Shown piece after piece: positions 6,644-13,920 of a stretch of DNA of 42,069 nt. The position numbers were made by a program, and so were the translations under genes. Numbering within the stretch: the stretch's first letter is position 1; every line of letters starts with the position of its first letter. The notes beneath the pieces were generated by a model. The model was given only the letters and a program-made list of their open reading frames with translations. It did not search any database and had not been told where the DNA came from. Where the stretch lies: positions 1 through 42,069 of the forward strand of contig CAZLZR010000042.1 of NCBI GenBank assembly GCA_964564015.1. The letters run 5' to 3'. The stretch comes from Acetivibrio sp964564015. Its GTDB lineage: Bacteria > Bacillota > Clostridia > Acetivibrionales > Acetivibrionaceae.

Positions 6644-6740
6644 ATCGCTTTAATGTAAAACTGGGGTATCAGCAAAATATCTCATGGCAGCAGGCTTGAG
6701 GGGTGCTCAAGTAGTACAGGTTCGAATCCTGTAGGCGGTG
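6644..6740 (+). tRNA. tRNA-like element with expanded D-region
   Basis: Acceptor halves ATCGCTT (6644-6650) and AGGCGGT (6733-6739) pair at all seven positions counting two G-T wobbles. The T arm is perfect (ACAGG, TTCGAAT, CCTGT). A perfect hairpin CTTGA/TCAAG with loop GGGGTGC (6695-6711) stands where an anticodon arm should be, but the loop lacks the expected U33. Forty-four nt separate the acceptor from this hairpin instead of about 19. It may be a degenerate tRNA or a tRNA mimic rather than a decoding tRNA. Confidence 0.35.
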
Positions 6741-6741
6741 C

Positions 6742-6798
6742 AAAGATAGGGTTTACCCTCCAAAAGTAAACATGGGAACTTTGTTTCTACCTATCTTT
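6742..6798 (+). other. stacked long-stem hairpin
   Basis: AAAGATAGG (6742-6750) pairs perfectly with CCTATCTTT (6790-6798), and directly stacked inside is GTTTAC (6751-6756) with GTAAAC (6766-6771). It follows immediately on the tRNA-like element and precedes the GGCT-like gene at 6821. It ends in TTTT then C, so it could act as a weak terminator or as a 3' structural domain of the tRNA-like RNA. Confidence 0.5.
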
Positions 6799-6820
6799 TC
6801 AATTTTAATAAATTAATACA

Positions 6821-7216
6821 ATGATAAAACAAATTCCTGAATCAATCTTATTCTTTGTGTACGGAACACTGCTCAAAGGAGAAGGTAATCACCGTTGTTT
6901 GGAAGGTGAAAATGTAGAGTATTGTGGTAAATTTGAAACGGAACCTAAATATACCATGTCAAATCTTGGTGGTTTTCCGGCAGTGCATATTGGTGGAGAT
7001 ACTTCCATTAAAGGTGAACTCTATAAAACAACAAACCCCGATGTAATTCGCAGAGTTTTCCGCCTTGAAGGTTTCAACGGCGTAAAAGGAGACTCTGAAA
7101 ATCATTTCTACGATGTCACTACATTCACTACTCCAAAAGGTGAAGCAACGATGTTCATCTTTAAGGACAGAAGTCCTCGCAATATTATCAAATCAGGAAA
7201 TTGGCTTAACAGATAA
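6821..7216 (+). CDS. gamma-glutamylcyclotransferase-like protein (AIG2 type)
   Basis: 131 aa. FFVYGTLLKGEGNH at 11-24 is the YGTL substrate loop of the AIG2/GGCT family; GGFPAV (50-55) and RLEGFNG (81-87, Glu83 as likely catalytic acid) follow in the usual order. The family cleaves gamma-glutamyl amides to 5-oxoproline plus a free amine. This copy differs from the one at 4706 (YGTL rather than YGSN), so it comes from another subfamily rather than a recent duplication. It begins the run of genes leading to the amidoligase. Confidence 0.85.
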   Translation: MIKQIPESILFFVYGTLLKGEGNHRCLEGENVEYCGKFETEPKYTMSNLGGFPAVHIGGDTSIKGELYKTTNPDVIRRVFRLEGFNGVKGDSENHFYDVTTFTTPKGEATMFIFKDRSPRNIIKSGNWLNR

Positions 7217-7220
7217 AGAT

Positions 7221-8819
7221 ATGGCTAATAAATTTGAAGAAATCCCCGAAGAAATTAAAGAACAGCTTTTTAACTTTAATATTCGTACGAAGGGTTATTT
7301 AATTTTCAGGATTGCATCAACTATTAATACTAAGAGTACTCCTAATGTAGGAGTAAATGAAGTGATGAAAAGGATGTGTGTTATGAATGACTATATTTAT
7401 GTTAATCCGAATTATAAACAAAATGATAATTTTGTAAAAAGAAATCTTGTTGAATCTTCACATCCTTTTGTTGGAGCATATAATTGGAGAATTGAAGATT
7501 TAATTCAGACAGGTATTAATAAAACAGACGCTTTAGTTTACAATTTTAATGCACGTTCTGAGTACGGTTATTCCGACTTTAAACCAATGGATAACTCTAA
7601 GAAAAAAGAAGAATTTATCAAAAAGTTTGAAGACTTTGATAAAACTCCTGAACTCAAAGATATTACTGCTGAAAACTTTTCAAGTCCTAAAAAAGATTTG
7701 AATACTAAGTTAACGTATATGGAAAAAGGTTGCTTCCGCTGTGAAGAATTTTTACCATATTCCAGTGGGATTTATACAGATGATACAACTCCTTTGAAAG
7801 ATGATACTGAGGACATAAGATTATTTATTCCTGTTCAATGGGTTTCTTGGTCAGGATATAATGAATCTTTTGTCTGTGATTGGGTAAATCATTTAAAGAG
7901 TATTCTTTGTGTTGATATTAATTATTTAGGTATCAAAGAATTTGGTGGTTTTGAAACTACAGTTAACTATCAAAAGAATTTCTTACTCACTAAGAATAGT
8001 TTTTATTGTGTGCAGATTCCAGGTGATGAACTTAAAATTCATAAACAGTTTATTCTGTTTATGTTGAGAGGTCTTTATCACAACTATTACAATAACGTAC
8101 CGGGCCTTACGGTTCAAATAATGAACCTTGAAAAAGTTTCTTTCATTAAAGCGTACCTTCTTGCTCTTATGAGTGTAGACCTTGAAGGTAAATTCTTTAT
8201 TCGTTGTGGACTCTATGATAACAAAAACACAGTTCCTTACATTACTAATTATACAGATATAACAGAGCGGTTAACTAAATACAAAACACTTAACTCCTTT
8301 GATACTTGTATAATTACAGCAGAACAATTCTCAAAACTCAGAGACCACTTAATAGATAAAGACTTTGATAAAGCTCTTGACTTTTTCAAAGATATTAAAA
8401 GTGAACCTGCAAGAGTACGTGAGCCAAATTATAAAAATATGATGGCTGATGTTCGTAATCCTTTTGAGAAATACACTTATAAAGTTCTTGATTTAGGTGC
8501 AGCAAAAAAACCACTTCTTAAACAAACGCCTGACCAAACAACATTATATGCTTTTGTAAACTATCTTGCTCAAAATGGTATTAATGAAGATAATTTAAAT
8601 TTTATAAGTAAACAAGTAGACAGATTTACTTTTACTAAAATATTAGAAATTCTTCGTAATGAGGGTAATATAGGACTTGAACAATATGTAAAATTTAAAA
8701 TTGTAAAAAGAGAATATAAAAAAGAACCTAATATTATTTTAGACTTTGAAGAAGAAATTGAAAAAGAAATTGAACCTGAACCTAAAAGACCCAATCGTAG
8801 GGGTGCACAATTAAAGTAA
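7221..8819 (+). CDS. large unknown protein of the amidoligase locus, 532 aa
   Basis: The ATG at 7221 (MANKFEEIPEE) is chosen because it follows the GGCT stop by 4 bp; longer in-frame forms overlap that gene by over 100 bp. The protein is soluble and I recognise no domain. Residues around 300-345 contain a helical ILFMLRG.YHNYYNN region that loosely resembles AILFMIRYIWHDG in the gene at 10203. The C terminus is a charged Glu/Lys/Pro tail (EEEIEKEIEPEPKRPNRR). Its place between a GGCT and a ligase suggests a substrate-binding or scaffold role in the pathway. Confidence 0.7.
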   Translation: MANKFEEIPEEIKEQLFNFNIRTKGYLIFRIASTINTKSTPNVGVNEVMKRMCVMNDYIYVNPNYKQNDNFVKRNLVESSHPFVGAYNWRIEDLIQTGINKTDALVYNFNARSEYGYSDFKPMDNSKKKEEFIKKFEDFDKTPELKDITAENFSSPKKDLNTKLTYMEKGCFRCEEFLPYSSGIYTDDTTPLKDDTEDIRLFIPVQWVSWSGYNESFVCDWVNHLKSILCVDINYLGIKEFGGFETTVNYQKNFLLTKNSFYCVQIPGDELKIHKQFILFMLRGLYHNYYNNVPGLTVQIMNLEKVSFIKAYLLALMSVDLEGKFFIRCGLYDNKNTVPYITNYTDITERLTKYKTLNSFDTCIITAEQFSKLRDHLIDKDFDKALDFFKDIKSEPARVREPNYKNMMADVRNPFEKYTYKVLDLGAAKKPLLKQTPDQTTLYAFVNYLAQNGINEDNLNFISKQVDRFTFTKILEILRNEGNIGLEQYVKFKIVKREYKKEPNIILDFEEEIEKEIEPEPKRPNRRGAQLK

Positions 8820-8847
8820 TCAAATTTTAATAATAAAACAATGTAGT

Positions 8848-9654
8848 ATGAAACGTCTTCATAACGTACTTATCGGTGCTGATATTGAAATGTTCCTGCG
8901 TGACAGAACAACACAGGAAATTGTAAGTGCTGAGGGATATATCAAAGGTTCCAAACATGACCCTTTTGTATTTGACCCTTTGAACAAATATTTTTCTACC
9001 TCCTTGGACAATGTACTTGCTGAGGTAACTATTCCTCCTGTAACAAATGTTGACGACTTTGTTGCACACATTACTAAATGTGTCAACTTTGTTAATGCTA
9101 CGATTCCCGGACACCTGTGTACCGTTCCTCTTCCTGCTGCTATTGTAGATGATAAGTATCTGCAAACGGAGAATGCTCAGACGTTTGGTTGTGACCCGGA
9201 TTATAACGTATGGTTGCGTGAACAAAACGCCCGTCCCGAAGCACCCAACAAAAACCTGCGTAGTGCAGGTGGTCATATTCATATTGGTTATGATAACTCT
9301 GAAAAGTTGGGCACACCTGTAGCCGAAGACCTTATCAAATCAATGGATTTGTATATTGGTGTTCCTTCTGTATTGCAGGAACCTGATAACGACCGTAAAC
9401 TTCTGTATGGTAAAGCAGGTGCCTTCCGCTTTAAACCCTACGGAGTAGAATATCGTACAGTAAGTAACTATTATCTTATGAGTCCTGACCTCATGCGTTG
9501 GGCATATAATAATACGAAGAAGGCAGTTGACATGGTGGATGATGAATTCACCATTACTAAAAGCATGGGCACACTCATTCAGAAAGCAATCAATACCAAC
9601 GATAAAAAACTGGCTGAAAAACTGGTTAAGAAATATAAAATTGAACTTGCATAA
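8848..9654 (+). CDS. phage COOH-NH2 ligase, phiEco32-like type 2 (glutamine synthetase-fold amidoligase)
   Basis: 268 aa. N-terminal IGADIEMFL (9-17), a metal/ATP-binding Glu/Asp strand; GCDPDYNVW (114-122); SAGGHIHIGY (139-148), the His-x-His strand typical of glutamine synthetase-like carboxylate-amine ligases; and VEYRTVSNYYL (200-210) carrying the conserved Glu-x-Arg. These match the phage COOH-NH2 ligase family named after phiEco32. Such enzymes use ATP to join a carboxylate to an amine. It overlaps the ATP-grasp gene by one base (TAATG), so two amide-forming enzymes are translationally coupled. Substrate unknown. Confidence 0.85.
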   Translation: MKRLHNVLIGADIEMFLRDRTTQEIVSAEGYIKGSKHDPFVFDPLNKYFSTSLDNVLAEVTIPPVTNVDDFVAHITKCVNFVNATIPGHLCTVPLPAAIVDDKYLQTENAQTFGCDPDYNVWLREQNARPEAPNKNLRSAGGHIHIGYDNSEKLGTPVAEDLIKSMDLYIGVPSVLQEPDNDRKLLYGKAGAFRFKPYGVEYRTVSNYYLMSPDLMRWAYNNTKKAVDMVDDEFTITKSMGTLIQKAINTNDKKLAEKLVKKYKIELA

Positions 9655-9949
9655 TGAGAAACGCAAAAGTAATCCTCGTAGGTTCTTTCGGCAGACCTTC
9701 CATGAAATCTTTGTTTGCTGAACTTGGTAAAGATGTTGCTGTAGTTGAAAAAGTGGAAGAAAAACGAAAAGAACTTATCAAAATCCATTTGGATAGCAGT
9801 AAATTTTCAGTAGGAAAAAAACTGAATAAAGCAGACTTTTCTATTGAAAATTCTGTAGTTATTCGTTGGGGCAATCGTATCCCGATGAATATGCATAACT
9901 GCGTTGTATATAATCAGTCCTCTGCTATTAATAATGCAAGTAATAAGAA
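9654..9949 (+). CDS. ATP-grasp-like ligase, N-terminal part (runs into assembly gap)
   Basis: 98 residues are visible before the N run. Starts MRNAKVILVGSFGRPS; then VVIRWGNR at 68-75 followed by Asn-rich ASNK at 95-98. The RWGN element followed about 20 residues later by a Lys before an ATP-binding region is the pattern of phage ATP-grasp proteins, where the Lys contacts ATP. ATP-grasp enzymes form amide bonds through an acyl-phosphate. The glycine-rich loop and metal-binding residues fall in or beyond the gap, so activity cannot be judged. Translationally coupled to the ligase at 8848. Confidence 0.6.
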
Positions 9950-10049
9950 NNNNNNNNNNNNNNNNNNNNNNNNNNNNNNNNNNNNNNNNNNNNNNNNNNN
10001 NNNNNNNNNNNNNNNNNNNNNNNNNNNNNNNNNNNNNNNNNNNNNNNNN
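9950..10049. other. assembly gap (100 N)
   Basis: Exactly 100 N, a conventional placeholder for a gap of unknown size. An ATP-grasp enzyme would need well over 100 more residues than the flanks supply, so the true gap is probably larger or hides more than one gene. Confidence 0.95.
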
Positions 10050-10199
10050 GCAGGTTCACTTACAGAATCACCCTACCTTCGTAAAAGGTATTCTCAATAC
10101 TTTAACTGGTTATTAAATTCAAAAGCCCGCCGGGAACACTGGGACTTCAATAAGTTTGAAGTAGGTAAGTCTCTGGCTTGGAAAAACGGTCAATTTTAA
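10050..10199 (+). CDS. 3' end of a CDS after the gap
   Basis: 49 codons open from the gap edge to a TAA, ending VGKSLAWKNGQF. The composition is protein-like (PYLRKRYSQYFNWLL, RREHWDFNKFE). It could be the C terminus of the ATP-grasp protein or of a separate gene; frame across an N run of unknown length cannot be used to decide. The next gene starts 3 bp later. Confidence 0.5.
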   Translation, partial: AGSLTESPYLRKRYSQYFNWLLNSKARREHWDFNKFEVGKSLAWKNGQF

Positions 10200-10202
10200 A
10201 AA

Positions 10203-10871
10203 ATGTACTACAATAAAACTTACGTTAAATATCAGGTTTACAGTGGTAAAACAGTAGTAAAAGGTTATGAAACTTATCAACCCTGTTATTCACATCTTAC
10301 ACTTGGAGTTTTTGATGGTGTGATAGATAAAATTGATATTTTCTGTAAAAAAGAGTGGTCTCCTTTCACTAAAGCAGAAATTGTAAAAAGTGTTAAACTC
10401 TTTTGTAAAACAGGATTTAATGTATCTTTTAAAGAAGTTAATGACGAATATAAGTTTACCGTTCTTTTTGAAAATACTCCTGAACAACAAAACAGATTGT
10501 ATATTACTGCAATTCTGTTTATGATTCGTTATATTTGGCATGACGGGTTGACTAAAATTCATAAAGAGTTTCTTACTTTCACAGAGATTAAAGATGCCGA
10601 CCCTTTTATGTCAATGCAACTTGCCCACAATTACGGTAAGTCTGACTATGGTAATACAAATCATATGCTTTTTTGCCCAATGAAGGGAACTTCTTTTAAA
10701 CCTATCTCTTTTGAAAAGTTTTTAGATGCAGCAAGTAAAGGACTTACGTTTAAAACTTATTCAGGAGGACTTAGTACTTCATGGGAAAAAATTCTTGAGA
10801 AAACAGATATTGAACCTGACAGAAAAAACTACAAAAAATATTATAATAAACTAACAAGTAACAATGAATAA
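10203..10871 (+). CDS. unknown protein of the amidoligase locus, 222 aa
   Basis: Soluble protein starting MYYNKTYVKYQVYSGK. A central hydrophobic helix (YITAILFMIRYIWHDG, about 99-114) is followed by a segment DADPFMSMQLAHNYGKS. It weakly resembles part of the 532-aa protein at 7221 (ILFM-R...H pattern), so the two may be divergent relatives. It lies between the ligases and the amidotransferases and overlaps the next gene by 8 bp. In phage amidoligase loci such proteins are uncharacterised. Confidence 0.6.
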   Translation: MYYNKTYVKYQVYSGKTVVKGYETYQPCYSHLTLGVFDGVIDKIDIFCKKEWSPFTKAEIVKSVKLFCKTGFNVSFKEVNDEYKFTVLFENTPEQQNRLYITAILFMIRYIWHDGLTKIHKEFLTFTEIKDADPFMSMQLAHNYGKSDYGNTNHMLFCPMKGTSFKPISFEKFLDAASKGLTFKTYSGGLSTSWEKILEKTDIEPDRKNYKKYYNKLTSNNE

Positions 10872-11490
10872 AGTTTTCGTAATTGGCCCTTCTAAGGGTT
10901 ATGCAAATTGGCTTCCTGATTGTAAATTAGTAAATAACCCTGATGAAGCAGATATCCTGCTGTTTACAGGTGGTGAGGATGTTAATCCTGCTATTTACGG
11001 TGAGCCTGTAGGTAAACGTACCTACTTTAATGAGCAACGTGATAAGATTGAAGCCGACTACTTCAATAAATATCCTAACAAACTTAAGTTAGGTATCTGT
11101 CGTGGCTCACAACTTTTGTGTGCTTTATCAGGCGGACGTTTGGTACAAGACCAAAATAATCCTGATTTTATTCACGATATTATTACATCGGAAGGTACCG
11201 TAATTCCTATCAGCTCAACACACCATCAGGCACAGTATCCGTATGATATGGATAAGCGCAGCTATAAACTGTTGGCATGGACAGAAGGAATTTGTCACCA
11301 TCACCACGATGGTAACAATAAAGAAATCTCTGACAAACCTTTTAAAGAAGCAGAGATTGTATTTTATCCCCACACGAAAAGCCTCGCCATTCAGGGTCAC
11401 CCTGAAATGATGTGGAGAACTGATAAATACCCTGAAACTTTTGAGTATCTTAATAACATTTTCAACAAGTTTGTAAATCAATCCCTTTAA
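10864..11490 (+). CDS. class I glutamine amidotransferase-like / gamma-glutamyl hydrolase
   Basis: 208 aa. LLFTGGEDVNP (32-42) is the oxyanion strand; GICRGSQ (77-83) carries nucleophile Cys79; STHHQ (118-122) and QGHPE (177-181, His179 and Glu181) complete the triad region. It is a second, diverged copy of the family also present at 3281. An unusual CHHHHDG run at 144-150 could bind a metal. Likely role: hydrolysis of glutamine or of a gamma-glutamyl amide in the same pathway. It sits 6 bp before the class II amidotransferase. Confidence 0.85.
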   Translation: MNKVFVIGPSKGYANWLPDCKLVNNPDEADILLFTGGEDVNPAIYGEPVGKRTYFNEQRDKIEADYFNKYPNKLKLGICRGSQLLCALSGGRLVQDQNNPDFIHDIITSEGTVIPISSTHHQAQYPYDMDKRSYKLLAWTEGICHHHHDGNNKEISDKPFKEAEIVFYPHTKSLAIQGHPEMMWRTDKYPETFEYLNNIFNKFVNQSL

Positions 11491-11496
11491 TATATT

Positions 11497-13920
11497 ATGT
11501 TCCTGTTTAACACTATCTTATCCCTTCTCCTTTTACAGTTTATCTTTGGAAGATATAATTCAGGTGTATTAGCCTGTGGGTTATTTGGAGGGGGTTTCAA
11601 TCGTCCTATTGACGAAACAATTCTTTACAAATTAAAACTTCTTGGTGTATTCAATCAATCAAGGGGTGAAGATTCTTGCGGTTATTACAACGGTCAAGAT
11701 ATTTTTAAAGGAGTTGACGGCAATAAAAAGTTCTGTAACCTTGTTATTAATAAAGGTATTGAGATTCCTGCAAATACAAAGAATCATATCTTTATGGGTC
11801 ATACTCGTAAGTCCACCTTTGGTGCTCATACCGAGGCTAATGCCCATCCTTTCAATATCAACAAAAACATGGTACTTACCCACAATGGTAAGTTTACTAA
11901 TAACTACAGGTTGTCACAGAAGTATGGTATGACCGTTTCACAGTATACTGTTGACAGTGAAGCATTTGGTTATATCTTGGACAAGGTAGGATATAAAGTA
12001 CTTAATGAGTATGAAGGTGATGCTGCTCTTGTTGTTCACAAGTTCGACCAACCCAATGTGATTTACATTTATCACGGTGAATCAAAAAAAGTTGCTAATG
12101 GTGTTCTTGTTGAAGAACGTCCGATGTTCTATATGAAAACAAAAGAGGGTGTTTATTACTCTTCATTGGAAGAAGCTCTTAAGTTTATCAAGGAAGAAGG
12201 TGATGAAATCAGTAAACTTCCTTGTAATATGGTATTCACTATTCGTAAAGGTGAACTTCATAAAACAAAAATTATTGTAGACCGGGGTGACTCTAATGTG
12301 TTTGTATATAATAAGACAAATAATTGTGATGATGACGGATGGGGAGTAATGGGTGGTACGCATTCAAAATGTGGTAAGTCTTATATGGCTAAAAACGAAG
12401 AAGCAATTAGAAAACTTACAAATAAATTCAATAATATTCCTATTCTTAATTCTAAAAAGAACGGTAGTTTTGAATTTAGTAATAATGGAGTAGTTACTAA
12501 TATTGAAGGTCTTGATATTTCTAAAGAGTTGCTGCCTGCTGAAATTCAAGGTGAAGCACCTAAAAATGGTAAAGTATTCTGGTGGAAAGGAAGATATTAT
12601 ATTTGGAAAAATAAAGAAAAGATTGTTCTTGCTGATGGTACTTTGTCTCTTACTAAAGCGGGCGAGATTATTCCTATTGATGACCTTTCTACATGCACTG
12701 AACGCATTGATAATTACTTTTTCTTTAAAGGTATTATGTTGAACAGTACAGGTGATTATATTAAAATAACATCTGCCCTTGAAGATTCAGAGAAAACTCC
12801 TATCAAATCATTACTTGAAAGTAAATATGAAAACTGGTGTAGTGAACTTAGTAAATATTCTAAGTATGCTATCTGTCTTATGAATGATGAAGCTCCGTTT
12901 CTTTATGATAAACAATTACGAAGTTGGTGGTATTCTAATGGTGCTTTTATGGAGAGTTCAATCACTCCTAAATTTTCTTCAAGGAACTATCATTTCAAAC
13001 GCGGTCTCCTTATCAGGATTAACGGAACACTTCCGAATGACCTTACTATCTTTTCTTCTACTGAAAAGCCTAAGGTTCAATCAGAACTTTTTAAAGAAGA
13101 GAAAACAATAACATCTACATTGGATTCTCTTGAAAATAATGAGTACAATAACGTAGATGTTCTTGAACTTTCAAAAATTGAAAAGAAATTTAAAAAATGC
13201 TATGCTTCTGCCAAACTTCTTAAAGAAGAACTTGGTGAAGCAGGTATGTTAGCATTGACTTTTTATGCTGAGGAACTTTGTCTTCATCGTTTGAAAATAC
13301 AAAATCCCAGTGATGAAAAAATTAGCTCAATTATTGAATCACTTATCCGTGAAGCTACAGAAAAATTCAAACCTCTTTATACTTTCTTTGATATAGACCT
13401 TACAACTTATTCTCAGCATATTCTTGATGCTCTTGCACAGATTGCTGCTGATGAAGATAAAAGATTTGAAGAGAGTTATAATTCCTATGAACAAACACCT
13501 GTTTTAGAAAATGATGATGATGATGATTCACCTATTGATTCAAGTATAGTTCCTAAAACAATTCCTCTTATTGCTCAGTCCTCTTATAAAGATGATTTAC
13601 CTTTTGAAGAGGTTACGCCACATCACGAAAAAGATAAAGACGATGACGATGGAGAAGAAGAAATTAAAAATATGGCGTTAACCACACAAGATAATGATAC
13701 TGCTGAAAACTTAGTTGACAGAGCAGCAAATCATTTAGAAGCATTGCAGAATATAGCAAATGAACTTAATACATTGGACAAATCTGAATTTGCTTTAGAA
13801 TCTGCAACAGAAATTGAAAGGTCTCTTGAAGATGTGGTTCCTAAACTCAAAGACCTTTGTTCTAAAATGCAGTTCACTGCTATTGCTACCAAACTTAAAC
13901 GTATAAACTTTGTATGTTAA
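11497..13920 (+). CDS. class II glutamine amidotransferase with hydrophobic N-terminal leader, 807 aa
   Basis: Ntn-type amidotransferase domain: CGLFGG with the nucleophile expected at Cys27, GHTRKS (101-106), THNGKF (128-133), and VDSEAF (152-157), matching the catalytic Cys1, Arg, Asn-Gly and Asp of the class II family. Oddly, the Cys is not next to the start: the only in-frame start is 26 residues upstream, with a hydrophobic core (ILSLLLLQFIF) and VLA just before Cys. The leader must be removed for activity, by signal peptidase or autocatalysis. A long C-terminal extension of about 550 residues of unknown fold includes Asp/Glu-rich linkers (NDDDDDSP, KDKDDDDGEEE) and a helical tail. It probably supplies ammonia to the ligases. 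Confidence 0.85.
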   Translation: MFLFNTILSLLLLQFIFGRYNSGVLACGLFGGGFNRPIDETILYKLKLLGVFNQSRGEDSCGYYNGQDIFKGVDGNKKFCNLVINKGIEIPANTKNHIFMGHTRKSTFGAHTEANAHPFNINKNMVLTHNGKFTNNYRLSQKYGMTVSQYTVDSEAFGYILDKVGYKVLNEYEGDAALVVHKFDQPNVIYIYHGESKKVANGVLVEERPMFYMKTKEGVYYSSLEEALKFIKEEGDEISKLPCNMVFTIRKGELHKTKIIVDRGDSNVFVYNKTNNCDDDGWGVMGGTHSKCGKSYMAKNEEAIRKLTNKFNNIPILNSKKNGSFEFSNNGVVTNIEGLDISKELLPAEIQGEAPKNGKVFWWKGRYYIWKNKEKIVLADGTLSLTKAGEIIPIDDLSTCTERIDNYFFFKGIMLNSTGDYIKITSALEDSEKTPIKSLLESKYENWCSELSKYSKYAICLMNDEAPFLYDKQLRSWWYSNGAFMESSITPKFSSRNYHFKRGLLIRINGTLPNDLTIFSSTEKPKVQSELFKEEKTITSTLDSLENNEYNNVDVLELSKIEKKFKKCYASAKLLKEELGEAGMLALTFYAEELCLHRLKIQNPSDEKISSIIESLIREATEKFKPLYTFFDIDLTTYSQHILDALAQIAADEDKRFEESYNSYEQTPVLENDDDDDSPIDSSIVPKTIPLIAQSSYKDDLPFEEVTPHHEKDKDDDDGEEEIKNMALTTQDNDTAENLVDRAANHLEALQNIANELNTLDKSEFALESATEIERSLEDVVPKLKDLCSKMQFTAIATKLKRINFVC

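Noticed and set aside
11541..11548. TATCTTTG inside the leader of the class II amidotransferase
   Set aside because: It could have explained a shorter protein, but there is no -33 element and no in-frame start codon between it and the catalytic Cys.
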